From Streptomyces sp. NBC_01471 (GTDB taxonomy: Bacteria > Actinomycetota > Actinomycetes > Streptomycetales > Streptomycetaceae), in contig NZ_CP109450.1 of the NCBI RefSeq assembly GCF_041438865.1, positions 496,001 to 560,000 of the forward strand: DNA of 64,000 nucleotides, in the 5' to 3' direction. Made by a program: the position numbers and the translations under genes. Below the pieces are notes generated by a model, which was given only the letters and a program-made list of their open reading frames with translations, was not told where the DNA came from and ran no database searches. Shown one piece after another: positions 47,357 to 60,871 of the stretch (the stretch's first letter is position 1; every line of letters starts with the position of its first letter).

Positions 47357-48406
47357 GTGGGCGTAAGCCTCAAGGACGTCGCCGGGCTCGCGGGCGTCTC
47401 GATCAAGACCGTCTCGAACGTGGTGAACAACTACCAGCACGTCACTCCGGCGATGCGGGCGAGGGTGCAGGCGGCGATCGACGAGCTCGGTTACGTACCG
47501 AACCTCACCGCCCGCCACCTGCGGAAAGGCCGCACGGGAATCCTCGCGCTGGCCGTGCCCGAACTGGGCAACCCCTACTTCGCTGAGCTCGCCGGGGCCG
47601 TCATCGACGCGGCGGCCGAGCACGACTACACCGTGCTGCTCGACCACACCCGGGGCGAGCGCGAACAGGAGATCCTGGTCAGTCAGGGGTTCCGGGGGCG
47701 GGTGATCGACGGCCTGATCCTCTCCCCCATCGAGCTGGAGGCCGACGACCTGCGCAGCCGGATCCACGACGCCCCGCTGGTGCTGCTGGGCGAGCGCGAG
47801 TACGACCTCCCGTACGACCACATCGCGATCGACAACATCGCGGCATCACGCAGGGCGGTGCGGCACCTGATCGGACTCGGCCGCACCCGCATCGCGTACC
47901 TCGGCGCACGCACCGACCGCATCAACAGGCCCGCCCAGCTGAGGCTTCGCGGCTGGCGCGACGAGCTGACCGCCGCCGGACTGCCGGCGCCCGACGCGCT
48001 GGTGGCCCCCACCAGCGGCTGGGACCGCGGCGACGGAGCGCAGGCGATGGCCTGGCTGCTGGACTCGGGCCAGCGTCCGGACGCCGTCTTCGCCTACAAC
48101 GACCTGGTCGCGGTCGGTGCGATGCGGGTGCTCTCGGAGCGGGGGTTGCGGGTGCCGTGGGACGTGGCGGTGGTGGGCTTCGACGACATCGCTGAGGGCA
48201 GATTCGGCGCGGTCACCCTCACCACCATCGCGCCGGACAAGCAGTCGATCGCGCGGCTCGCGGTGGAGTCGGTCATCGGCGGTCTCCAGAGCACCGAAAG
48301 CGGTCCCGACCAGCAGCCGGAACACGTGGCCGGCACACCGGCAGGTCGTGAACTCATCGCGGAATTCCGGCTGGTGGAGCGGGAGAGCACGCTGGGGCGC
48401 CGGTGA
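47357..48406 (+). CDS. LacI-family transcriptional regulator
   Basis: 349 residues: LacI helix-turn-helix (SLKDVAGLAGVSIKTVSNVV at about 4-23), hinge helix (NLTARHLRKGRTGILAL), and a sugar-binding core ending VPWDVAVVGFDDIAEGRFGA. The GTG at 47357 follows GGAGGGGA. It lies between the divergent GH2 gene and the downstream importer, all preceded by CAACGTTG-type palindromes, so it most likely represses both until the sugar is imported. The inducer is unknown. Confidence 0.94.
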   Translation: MGVSLKDVAGLAGVSIKTVSNVVNNYQHVTPAMRARVQAAIDELGYVPNLTARHLRKGRTGILALAVPELGNPYFAELAGAVIDAAAEHDYTVLLDHTRGEREQEILVSQGFRGRVIDGLILSPIELEADDLRSRIHDAPLVLLGEREYDLPYDHIAIDNIAASRRAVRHLIGLGRTRIAYLGARTDRINRPAQLRLRGWRDELTAAGLPAPDALVAPTSGWDRGDGAQAMAWLLDSGQRPDAVFAYNDLVAVGAMRVLSERGLRVPWDVAVVGFDDIAEGRFGAVTLTTIAPDKQSIARLAVESVIGGLQSTESGPDQQPEHVAGTPAGRELIAEFRLVERESTLGRR

Positions 48407-48465
48407 CGCGGTATCGGGAGCGGTATCGGGTTGTCAGGTACGCGGAGGGTTTACAGGACCCTTCT

Positions 48466-48473
48466 AACGTTGT
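48466..48473. promoter_or_regulatory. CAACGTTG-type site upstream of the sugar importer
   Basis: TAACGTTGTAA around AACGTTGT matches the half of the palindrome seen at 43427-43438; it is also framed by TTACA (48451 region) and TGTAA. It lies 89 bases before the lipoprotein start, in the 155-base gap after the LacI gene. Confidence 0.5.
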
Positions 48474-48561
48474 AAAAAGTGGCCCGGAACGCTGAGTCGA
48501 CTCGTACGAGCCCGCCTCCCGTGCCTCGTTGCCACGGGCCTGCGCCAAATCTGGGGACGCC

Positions 48562-49662
48562 ATGAATCCGAGCATGCTCCTTCGACGTACCACCAGCAAA
48601 GCCCTTCTCGCCACCGGCCTCGCCGCGAGCCTCGCGCTCGCGTCCGGCTGCGCCAAGTCCGAGGACGACGGCTCGAAGGACACCTCCGCATCGTCCGGCA
48701 AGGGCGATTCGGGCCAGGTCGTCGCCACCCCGTCGGCCGGCGACACCAAGACCTGCACCATCGGTCGGTTCGGCGGCAAGAAGCTCGACATCAAGAGCGC
48801 CACCATCGGCTTCTCGCAGTCGGAGAAGGAGGCCAACCCCTTCCGGATCGCGGAGACCGCGTCCATGAAGGCCGAGGCCAAGAAGCGCGGCCTGAAGCTG
48901 CTCACCGCCAACGCCCAGTCGCAGTTCTCCAAGCAGATCAGCGATGTCCAGGACCTCATGGCCAAGGGCGCGGACCTGCTGGTCATCGCCCCGCTGAACT
49001 CGGACGGCTGGGGCCCGGTGCTCCGTACGGCGGCCGCGAAGCACATCCCGATCGTCACCGTGGACCGCAAGATCAACGCGACGCCGTGCAAGGACTACGT
49101 CAGTTTCATCGGATCCGACTTCGTCCAGCAGGGCAAGCGGGCGGCCGACCAGATGATCGCGTCGACCGGCGGCAAGGGCAAACTCGCCATCCTGCTGGGC
49201 TCCGCGGGCAACAACGTCACCACCGAACGCACCAAGGGCTTCAAGGACGAGATCAAGGCCAAGGCCCCCGGGCTCAAGGTGGTCTTCGAGCAGACCGGTG
49301 AGTTCGTCCGCGAGAAGGGCCAGCAGGTCACCGAGCAGCTGATCCAGTCGAATCCGGACATCGCAGGGATCTACGCGGAGAACGACGAGATGGGCCTCGG
49401 TGCCGTCAACGCGCTCAAGGGTGCGGGCAAGAAGGCCGGTGCGGTGAAGATCGTGACCGTGGACGGCACGCGCAACGGCGTCCAGCAGATCGTGGACGGC
49501 TGGATGAGCGGTGACGTGGAGTCCAACCCGCGCTTCGGACCGCTCGCCTTCGAGACGCTCGACAACTTCACCAAGGGCCAGAAGGTCGCGCAGGACATCA
49601 TCATCCAGGACAGCGAGTACAGCAAGGACAACGCCAAGTCCGACATCGGCAAGGCGTTCTGA
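48562..49662 (+). CDS. Ribose-type sugar-binding lipoprotein
   Basis: 366-residue periplasmic-binding-protein-like lipoprotein of the CUT2 class. ALLATGLAASLALASGC gives the lipobox LASGC. The mature part has IGFSQSEKEANPFRIAETAS, LLTANAQSQFSKQISDVQDL, MAKGADLLVIAPLNSDGWG and VTVDGTRNGVQQIVDG, close in style to YtfQ-type (galactofuranose) and ribose-binding proteins. It is the first gene of a four-gene importer. Start ATG 48562 follows GGGGAC; the upstream in-frame GTG lacks a signal. Confidence 0.93.
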   Translation: MNPSMLLRRTTSKALLATGLAASLALASGCAKSEDDGSKDTSASSGKGDSGQVVATPSAGDTKTCTIGRFGGKKLDIKSATIGFSQSEKEANPFRIAETASMKAEAKKRGLKLLTANAQSQFSKQISDVQDLMAKGADLLVIAPLNSDGWGPVLRTAAAKHIPIVTVDRKINATPCKDYVSFIGSDFVQQGKRAADQMIASTGGKGKLAILLGSAGNNVTTERTKGFKDEIKAKAPGLKVVFEQTGEFVREKGQQVTEQLIQSNPDIAGIYAENDEMGLGAVNALKGAGKKAGAVKIVTVDGTRNGVQQIVDGWMSGDVESNPRFGPLAFETLDNFTKGQKVAQDIIIQDSEYSKDNAKSDIGKAF

Positions 49663-49664
49663 GC

Positions 49665-51197
49665 ATGGGGGCGCCCGCACCGCCGGTGCTGTCCGTCACC
49701 GGTCTGACCAAGACGTTCCCGGGTGCCCGTGCGCTCGACGGGGTGGACTTCGCGGTACGGCCCGGCGAGGTGCATGCGCTGATCGGTGAGAACGGCGCCG
49801 GGAAGTCCACCCTCATCAAGGTGCTGACCGGCGTCTACCGCCCCGACGACGGCCAGTTGACCTACCGTCAGGAGTCAGTGGGCTTCGCCACCCCGCTCGC
49901 CGCGCAGCACGCCGGCATCTCCACGATCTACCAGGAGGTGAATCTGGTCCCGCTGCTGAGCGTGGCCCGCAACCTCTTCCTCGGCCGCGAACCCCGCAAC
50001 CGCATCGGCCTGATCGACTTCCGCCGGATGCACCGCGAGGCGGAGGAGGCACTCCGCTCGCTGGGCGTCCGGACCGACGTCCGCAAGCCGCTGCGTACGC
50101 TCGGCGTCGGCACGCAGCAGATGGTGGCGCTCGCCCGGGCGGTCTCGGTCGACGCGCGGGTGGTCATCATGGACGAGCCGACATCCTCGCTCGAACCGGC
50201 CGAGGTCCAGACCCTGTTCGGGGTGATCCGGATGCTGCGGGAGCGCGGGATCGCGGTGATCTACGTCAGCCACCGCCTGGAGGAGCTGTACGAGGTCTGC
50301 GACACCGTGACCGTGCTGCGGGACGGCGAGGTCGTGCACACCGGTCCGATCGCCGGGCTCGACCGGCTGCGGCTGGTCTCCATGATGCTCGGGCGCGAGA
50401 TGGGTGAGGTGCGCAGCGAGGGCCTCACCAAGTTCACCGGCGGTCACGCCGACGATGCCGCACCTGTGCTGAGCGCTGAAGGACTGTCGGTCCGTCATGC
50501 TCTGCACGATGTATCGATCGCCATCCGGCCGGGCGAGGTGGTCGGTCTCGGCGGGCTGCTCGGCTCGGGCCGCAGCGAGACGGCCAAGGCCATCGCCGGA
50601 GCGCTGCCGCCCGAAGCGGGGCGGGTGCTGGTCGCGGGCGGCACTGTCCGAACCGGCTCCACTCCGGCGGCCATCCGGGCGGGCATCAGCCTGCTGCCGG
50701 AGGACCGCAAGGCCGAGGGCATCGTGCCGGGGCTCTCGGTCCGGGAGAACATCGCACTCGCCGCGCTGCCGGGGCTCTCGCGGTTCGGCCTGGTCGACGA
50801 GAAACGTATCGACAGCATCGTGGCGACCTTCATGGCGCGGCTGCGGATCAAGGCCGCGGGTCCGCATCAGAAAGTGGGCGAACTCTCCGGCGGCAACCAG
50901 CAGAAGGTGCTGCTCGCCCGCTGGCTCGCCATGCAGCCCAAGGTGCTGCTCCTGGACGAGCCGACCCGGGGCATCGACGTCGGCGCCAAGGCCGAGGTCC
51001 AGAAACTGATCGACGAACTCGCCGAGGACGGGCTGGGCGTGCTGCTGATCTCCTCCGACATGGAGGAGCTGATCGAGGGCTCCGACCGGGTGGTCGTCCT
51101 GCGCGACGGCGCCGTCGTCGCGGAGCTGTCCGGTGACGCCGTCACCGGGGAGCGGTTGCTGCGGGCCATCGCCGCGAAGGGCGGGGACCATGACTGA
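49665..51197 (+). CDS. Sugar ABC transporter ATP-binding protein (double ATPase)
   Basis: 510 residues with two ABC modules of the RbsA/XylG/YtfR type. The first has GENGAGKSTLIKVLTGVYRP and MDEPTSSLEPAE; the second has the usual degenerate Walker A GLLGSGRSETAKAI, then LSGGNQQKVLLARWL and LLDEPTRGIDVGAK. It supplies energy to the two permeases that follow. It begins two bases after the lipoprotein gene and overlaps the first permease gene by eight bases. Confidence 0.95.
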   Translation: MGAPAPPVLSVTGLTKTFPGARALDGVDFAVRPGEVHALIGENGAGKSTLIKVLTGVYRPDDGQLTYRQESVGFATPLAAQHAGISTIYQEVNLVPLLSVARNLFLGREPRNRIGLIDFRRMHREAEEALRSLGVRTDVRKPLRTLGVGTQQMVALARAVSVDARVVIMDEPTSSLEPAEVQTLFGVIRMLRERGIAVIYVSHRLEELYEVCDTVTVLRDGEVVHTGPIAGLDRLRLVSMMLGREMGEVRSEGLTKFTGGHADDAAPVLSAEGLSVRHALHDVSIAIRPGEVVGLGGLLGSGRSETAKAIAGALPPEAGRVLVAGGTVRTGSTPAAIRAGISLLPEDRKAEGIVPGLSVRENIALAALPGLSRFGLVDEKRIDSIVATFMARLRIKAAGPHQKVGELSGGNQQKVLLARWLAMQPKVLLLDEPTRGIDVGAKAEVQKLIDELAEDGLGVLLISSDMEELIEGSDRVVVLRDGAVVAELSGDAVTGERLLRAIAAKGGDHD

Positions 51198-52152
51198 CCT
51201 GGCGCTCCGGCGCACTTCCTACGACCGTGACCGGCTGCTGCGGCTCCTCCAGGAGTACGGGGTGTACGCCGGGGTGGCCGTACTGATCCTGGCCAACATC
51301 GCCTTCACCCCGCACTTCCTGTCCGCCGAGAACTTCCGAACCCAGGCCGTACAGGTCGCGCCGGTCCTCATCGTGGCGCTCGGAATGGCGCTGGCGATCG
51401 GCAGCGAGGGCGTCGACCTCTCCGTGGGCTCGGTCATGGCCCTCTCGACCTCGCTGGTCTCTCTCTATCTCGGCTACGGGGTGTGGATCGCGCTCATCAC
51501 GGCCGTCATCGGCGGGATCGTGGTGGGGGTGGCCAACGGCTCGCTGATCGCGTTCATCGGTGTCCAGCCGATCGTCGCGACACTCGCCCTGATGGTGGCG
51601 GGACGCGGGGTCGCCCTGGTCCTGCTCCCTCAGCTCAAGGACATCCACGACCCGGGCATGGCGTCGCTGGGCTCGGGCGACGTGCTCGGCATCCCCTATC
51701 TGGTGCTGATCGCGGCCGCCCTCGCCCTGGTCGTCGCGTTCACCGTGCGGCGTACGACCTTCGGCAGGCAGTTGCTCGCCATCGGCGACAGCAGACCGGC
51801 CGCGCAACTCGCGGGCCTTCCGGTCCGGCGGGTGCTGATCCTGGTCTATGTCTGTTCCGGGGTGCTGGCCGCCTTCGCGGGTGTCCTCGCGTCGGCACGT
51901 CTGCAGGCCAGCGATCCGACCTCGCTGGGCAGTCTGATGGAACTCTCCGCGATCACCGCGGTGGTCGTGGGCGGCACGCCGCTGAGCGGCGGCCGCATCA
52001 GGATCGGCGGCACCGTGGCGGGGGCCGTCCTCATCCAGCTGCTCACCGCCACGCTCATCAAGCACGATCTGCCTCCGTCCTGGACGCAGATCGCCCAGGC
52101 CGTGGTGATCGTGCTCGCGGTGTACGCGGCACGGGAACGGGGGAAGCGGTGA
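51190..52152 (+). CDS. Sugar ABC transporter permease 1 (CUT2)
   Basis: 320 residues with about nine membrane segments of the BPD_transp_2 family. IGSEGVDLSVGSVMALSTSL and NGSLIAFIGVQPIVATLALM are the family blocks, and MELSAITAVVVGGTPLSGGR the C-terminal one. The ATG at 51190 lies inside the end of the ATPase gene. Together with the next permease it probably forms a heterodimeric channel, as YtfT/YjfF do. Confidence 0.94.
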   Translation: MTDLALRRTSYDRDRLLRLLQEYGVYAGVAVLILANIAFTPHFLSAENFRTQAVQVAPVLIVALGMALAIGSEGVDLSVGSVMALSTSLVSLYLGYGVWIALITAVIGGIVVGVANGSLIAFIGVQPIVATLALMVAGRGVALVLLPQLKDIHDPGMASLGSGDVLGIPYLVLIAAALALVVAFTVRRTTFGRQLLAIGDSRPAAQLAGLPVRRVLILVYVCSGVLAAFAGVLASARLQASDPTSLGSLMELSAITAVVVGGTPLSGGRIRIGGTVAGAVLIQLLTATLIKHDLPPSWTQIAQAVVIVLAVYAARERGKR

Positions 52153-53168
52153 CCGCCGTGCAGACCATCGGGACCGGTCGTTCGACCGGAGGGGACGAGC
52201 CGGCCGGCCCGACCCGCGGCGAGCGGATCAGCGCCCTCGCCCAGCAGCACGGCGCCCTGGTGACACTGGTCGTCGCCGTGATCGCGGCCTCGCTGAGCTT
52301 CGGCACCTTCCTCACCACCGACAACCTCGGCAACATGGCCGTCTCCTCGGCCTTCCTCGCCGTCGTGGCCCTCGGTATGACCTTCGTGATCATCACGGGC
52401 GGAATCGACCTGTCGGTGGGCTCGCTCTTCGCGCTGGGAGGCGTGCTCGGAGCCTGGGGCTCACGGTACGGGACCCTGGTGGCCCTGCTTCTCCCGCTGG
52501 CGGTCTGCGGGCTGATCGGCCTGGTCAACGGGCTGCTCATCGCGAGGGCCAGACTGGCGCCGTTCATCGTGACACTCGCGTCCCTGCTCGCCGCGCGCGG
52601 CATTCTGCTGGCGATCACCCATGAGGGGGCGACGACCTACCTGGTCGACGACACGTCGTTCTTCGCCCATCTCGGCCAGGACAAGCTGCTCGGCGTCGGG
52701 GTACCCGTCTGGATCACCGTCGCGCTCTTCGTACTGGGCGCGGTGGTTCTGCGCCGCAGCCGCTTCGGCCAGTACGTGTACGCGGTCGGCGGGAACGAGG
52801 ACGCGGCCGCGCTGATGGGCGCCCCCGTCGCCCGTACGAAGACGGCCGTGTACGCGCTCTCCGGGGTCTGCGCGGGGCTCGCGGGAGCGCTCAACGCGGC
52901 CTGGCTCGTCTCCGGGGTCACCATCCTCGGCTCGGGCATGGAGCTGGAGGCCATCTCGGCGGTGGTCATCGGCGGCACCCTGCTGACCGGCGGATTCGGC
53001 TTCATCAGCGGCTCGCTCGTCGGTGTGCTGCTGCTGAAGGTCATCCAGAACGTCATCAACCAGATCGGCTCGCTGGACTCGGCGTATCAGCAGGTGGTCA
53101 GCGGCGCCTTCCTGGCGGCCGTGGTCATCGCCCAGACCTGGCTGGGCAGGCGCCGCAGGATGCTGTGA
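52149..53168 (+). CDS. Sugar ABC transporter permease 2 (CUT2)
   Basis: 339 residues, same family as the preceding permease but distinct (TFVIITGGIDLSVGSLFALG, NGLLIARARLAPFIVTLASL, MELEAISAVVIGGTLLTGGF). The GTG start overlaps the stop of permease 1 as GTGA. A 45-residue hydrophilic N-terminus precedes the first membrane segment. It ends the importer operon; 174 bases without coding character follow, which contain the inverted pair GTACTAC (53245) and GTAGTAC (53278). Confidence 0.94.
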   Translation: MTAVQTIGTGRSTGGDEPAGPTRGERISALAQQHGALVTLVVAVIAASLSFGTFLTTDNLGNMAVSSAFLAVVALGMTFVIITGGIDLSVGSLFALGGVLGAWGSRYGTLVALLLPLAVCGLIGLVNGLLIARARLAPFIVTLASLLAARGILLAITHEGATTYLVDDTSFFAHLGQDKLLGVGVPVWITVALFVLGAVVLRRSRFGQYVYAVGGNEDAAALMGAPVARTKTAVYALSGVCAGLAGALNAAWLVSGVTILGSGMELEAISAVVIGGTLLTGGFGFISGSLVGVLLLKVIQNVINQIGSLDSAYQQVVSGAFLAAVVIAQTWLGRRRRML

Positions 53169-53342
53169 GAGCCGGGCCCGCCCCGCACGGGCTGCGGCTG
53201 CCGTCGCAGCGGGCGGATCCCGGCCTGTCGCACGACCACCGCGAGTACTACGTCCCGCGCAGCCGCGTACTGCTCTGGTAGTACGAAGGATTCGGTGCCT
53301 GGGTACGACGACATTCCGGCCGAAAGGAGAGATCGTTGATAC

Positions 53343-58439
<5,097 letters not shown>

Positions 58440-58504
58440 GCGCCGCGGCTCCGCCGCCCGGCCCGCCCGTTTCCTCGCCATGTTCGGACCGCAACGGAGC
58501 ACCC

Positions 58505-59287
58505 ATGACGGCAGGCACCCCCAAGCACCAGATCGACACCAGCAAGCCGCACCCCGCGCGCGTCTACGACTATCTGCTGGGCGGCAAGGACCACTACCTC
58601 GTCGACCGGGAACTGGGCGAGAAGCTGGCCGACTTCATCCGGGTCGGCGCGGAGCAGAACCGCGCGTTCATGCACCGCGCCGCCGCCTGGGCCGCGCACC
58701 AGGGCATCGACCAGTACCTGGACATCGGCACCGGGATTCCGACCGAGCCGAACCTCCACCAGATCGTCCAGGAGATCATTCCGGCCGCGCGCATCGTCTA
58801 CGCGGACAACGACCCCATCGTGCTGCGCCACGCCGAGGCCCTGCTCGTCAGCAGCCCGGAGGGCGCCACGCACTACATCCAGGCCGACGTCCGCGAACCG
58901 GAGCTGATCCTCGAACACGCGCGTACGTTCCTGGACTTCAGTCGGCCCGTCGCCCTGTCGCTCATCGCGATCATGCACTTCATCCTCGACGAGGAGGACC
59001 CGGGCGCGATCGTGCGGGAGCTGGTCGGCCACCTGCCGTCCGGCAGCTGCCTGATCCTCGCGCAGGCCAGTCTCGACGCGTTCCCGGAGGCCGAGGAGCA
59101 TGTGGCCAGCACCTATTCCAGCAAGATCTCCTTCCGGCCCCGGTCACGCGCCGAGATCGTGCGGTTCTTCGACGGGCTCGATCTGGTGGAGCCCGGCGTG
59201 GTGACGGGGCCCGAGTGGTTCAAGGACACACCCGCGCCCGAGCTGACGCCGTATCCGGGCTATGTCGGCGTGGGGCTCGTGCCGTAG
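58505..59287 (+). CDS. SAV_2177-family SAM-dependent methyltransferase (second copy)
   Basis: 260 residues, same family as the protein at 17935-18747: HPARVYDYLLGGKDHYLVDR, GAEQNRAFMHRAA, YLDIGTGIPTEPNLHQIVQE and YADNDPIVLRHAEAL. ATG 58505 follows ACGGAGCACCC. A GTG at 58436 that overlaps the GH3 stop as GTGA would add 23 residues and is a possible coupled start. Its substrate is unknown. Confidence 0.88.
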   Translation: MTAGTPKHQIDTSKPHPARVYDYLLGGKDHYLVDRELGEKLADFIRVGAEQNRAFMHRAAAWAAHQGIDQYLDIGTGIPTEPNLHQIVQEIIPAARIVYADNDPIVLRHAEALLVSSPEGATHYIQADVREPELILEHARTFLDFSRPVALSLIAIMHFILDEEDPGAIVRELVGHLPSGSCLILAQASLDAFPEAEEHVASTYSSKISFRPRSRAEIVRFFDGLDLVEPGVVTGPEWFKDTPAPELTPYPGYVGVGLVP

Positions 59288-59362
59288 GCGGACAGCCCGG
59301 CAGACGGGCGGACACCCGGCGAACGCCGTCGGTGCGGCGCGCGGACACTCACCCTCTCGCTA

Positions 59363-59381
59363 TATATCGGAAGCCGATATA
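59363..59381. promoter_or_regulatory. PadR operator
   Basis: TATATCGG and CCGATATA form an 8-bp inverted repeat with a 3-base centre, ending 11 bases before the PadR ATG at 59393. It is strikingly AT-rich for this genome and would also serve as promoter core. Confidence 0.7.
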
Positions 59382-59392
59382 ACCTGACCCTC

Positions 59393-59782
59393 ATGGCTTC
59401 CCGAGGCATGACCCAGGCCGCGTTCTTCATACTGACCGCGCTGATCGACGAGCCGAGACACGGCTACGGCATCGTGCGCGAGGTCGAGGAGCTCTCCGAC
59501 GGCGAGGTCCAGCTCCGGGTCGGGACGCTGTACGGCGTCCTGGACCGGCTGGCGGCGGACGGGCTCATCGAGCTGGACCGCGAGGAGGCCCAGCAGGGCC
59601 GGCTCAGGCGGTACTACGCGCTCACCGACGACGGCGCCGCCGCGCTCTCGGCCGAGGCGGAGCGAATGGCGGCCGGAGCGCGTACCGCGACCCGCCGGAT
59701 GGCCGCGCACCGCCCGGCGGACGCCCACCCGCAGCCCACCGCCCGGCCGGGACGCCCGGGCCTCGCCGGAGGTGCCGCGTGA
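59393..59782 (+). CDS. PadR-family transcriptional regulator
   Basis: 129 residues. Winged helix of the PadR type: AAFFILTALIDEPRHGYGIV, RVGTLYGVLDRLAADGLIEL, RRYYALTDDG; then a short helical tail rich in Ala, Arg and Pro. The stop overlaps the start of the next gene as GTGA, a common PadR/membrane-protein pair. The inverted repeat upstream suggests autorepression. Confidence 0.93.
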   Translation: MASRGMTQAAFFILTALIDEPRHGYGIVREVEELSDGEVQLRVGTLYGVLDRLAADGLIELDREEAQQGRLRRYYALTDDGAAALSAEAERMAAGARTATRRMAAHRPADAHPQPTARPGRPGLAGGAA

Positions 59783-60831
59783 CCACCCTGCTCGAACAGC
59801 GCTACCGCACGGTGCTGCGGCTGCTGCCCGCTTACTACCGTGCCGAGCGGGAGGAGGAGATGGTCGAGACCTATCTGGACGACATGGACGAGGCCGACCA
59901 GGATCTCTCCCGCCCGGCCTGGGGAGAGGTGGCGAGCATTGCCGCCCTCTCGGTCCGCACCAGGCTCGGCAGCTCGGGCGCTCCGCCCCGCTACGCGGCC
60001 ATCGGGTCGGCCGTGCGCCTCTTCGCCCTGCTGAGCGTGGCGTTGCTGGCAGCCGACGCCCTCACCGAACGGGCCCTCCCGGCGGCCTGGCTCACGGGCG
60101 CGGGCCCCAGGGACCGGGCGGACTACCTGAGGACGTTCACCGGCGACGGAGTGCTCATGGGGGTGGTCCAGGCCCTGCTCTGGGCGCTTCCGCTCGCCTG
60201 GCCGGTGGCGTACGCGGCGCTGCTGCGGGACCGCCGGCGGGCGGCATCCGTACTCGCCCTGCTCGCGGCGGCACCCTGGCTGTCGTATCTCGTCGGGTGG
60301 CCGACGGGACAGGGGCCCGGCGTGGCCCCGTCCGCACTGACGGTCGTGGCGGCGGCGACGGCGTGGCTGACGGTCGCGGCCGTGCGGTGCGGGTACCACT
60401 CGGACGCCCCGCCCGCCCGGCTGCCCTTCGCCCCGGCGGGCCCCGCGCTCCTGGGTGCCTGCGTGCTCATGGGCGCCTCGATGGTGGTGTGGCCGCAGGG
60501 TGCGGACTCGGTCTGGGGCAGCGGCACCGCTGTCGTCGCGGCGGGGGCCGCCTGGTGGGTCGTACGGATCCGGTCGGCCCGGAGCGGTGCGGGGGCCGCC
60601 GAGCCCGCCCTGCCGCTCGCGCTGGCGGCGCTCTCCGCAGCCGTGCTGGCCCAACGGTGCGCCCTTCAGGACCTGTTGGCATCGGCGCAGGCACCGCGTG
60701 CCCTCGTCCTCGGCGGCTGGATCCAAGCAGCGGCCCTGACCGTGCTGGTGGTGACGCTGGCGGTCAGCGGCACCCGCGGTCTGCTCGCACGGACGACGGC
60801 CACCGCCGCCCGCCCCGTCCCGCGCGCCTGA
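59779..60831 (+). CDS. PadR-linked integral membrane protein
   Basis: 350 residues. The N-terminal 65 residues are helical and acidic (LEQRYRTVLRLLPAYYRAER, EEEMVETYLDDMDEADQDLS), like the short HAAS-type signalling domains of PadR-linked membrane proteins. About eight membrane segments follow, starting VRLFALLSVALLAADAL and ending VLGGWIQAAALTVLVVTLAV. No transport motif is seen. The GTG start overlaps the PadR stop. Function unknown; the PadR protein is its likely regulator. Confidence 0.83.
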   Translation: MTTLLEQRYRTVLRLLPAYYRAEREEEMVETYLDDMDEADQDLSRPAWGEVASIAALSVRTRLGSSGAPPRYAAIGSAVRLFALLSVALLAADALTERALPAAWLTGAGPRDRADYLRTFTGDGVLMGVVQALLWALPLAWPVAYAALLRDRRRAASVLALLAAAPWLSYLVGWPTGQGPGVAPSALTVVAAATAWLTVAAVRCGYHSDAPPARLPFAPAGPALLGACVLMGASMVVWPQGADSVWGSGTAVVAAGAAWWVVRIRSARSGAGAAEPALPLALAALSAAVLAQRCALQDLLASAQAPRALVLGGWIQAAALTVLVVTLAVSGTRGLLARTTATAARPVPRA

Positions 60832-60840
60832 CGCCTCGCC

Positions 60841-60865
60841 CGCCCGGCGGCGGGGCGGCCGGGCG
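60841..60865. terminator. Terminator between the membrane protein and ROK genes
   Basis: CGCCCGGC and GCCGGGCG form an 8-bp stem with a 9-base loop between convergent stops at 60831 and 60872. Confidence 0.55.
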
Positions 60866-60871
60866 CAGCAC

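Noticed and set aside
44596-47430. Longer form of the GH2 enzyme with 68 extra N-terminal residues
   Set aside because: The extra part has no signal peptide, crosses the operators and the LacI start, and the GTG at 47223 has a near-perfect ribosome binding site followed by a signal peptide.
53245-53284. GTACTAC/GTAGTAC pair as an operator for the DMT transporter
   Set aside because: The arms are only seven bases with 26 bases between, and no regulator gene lies nearby; kept only as a remark.
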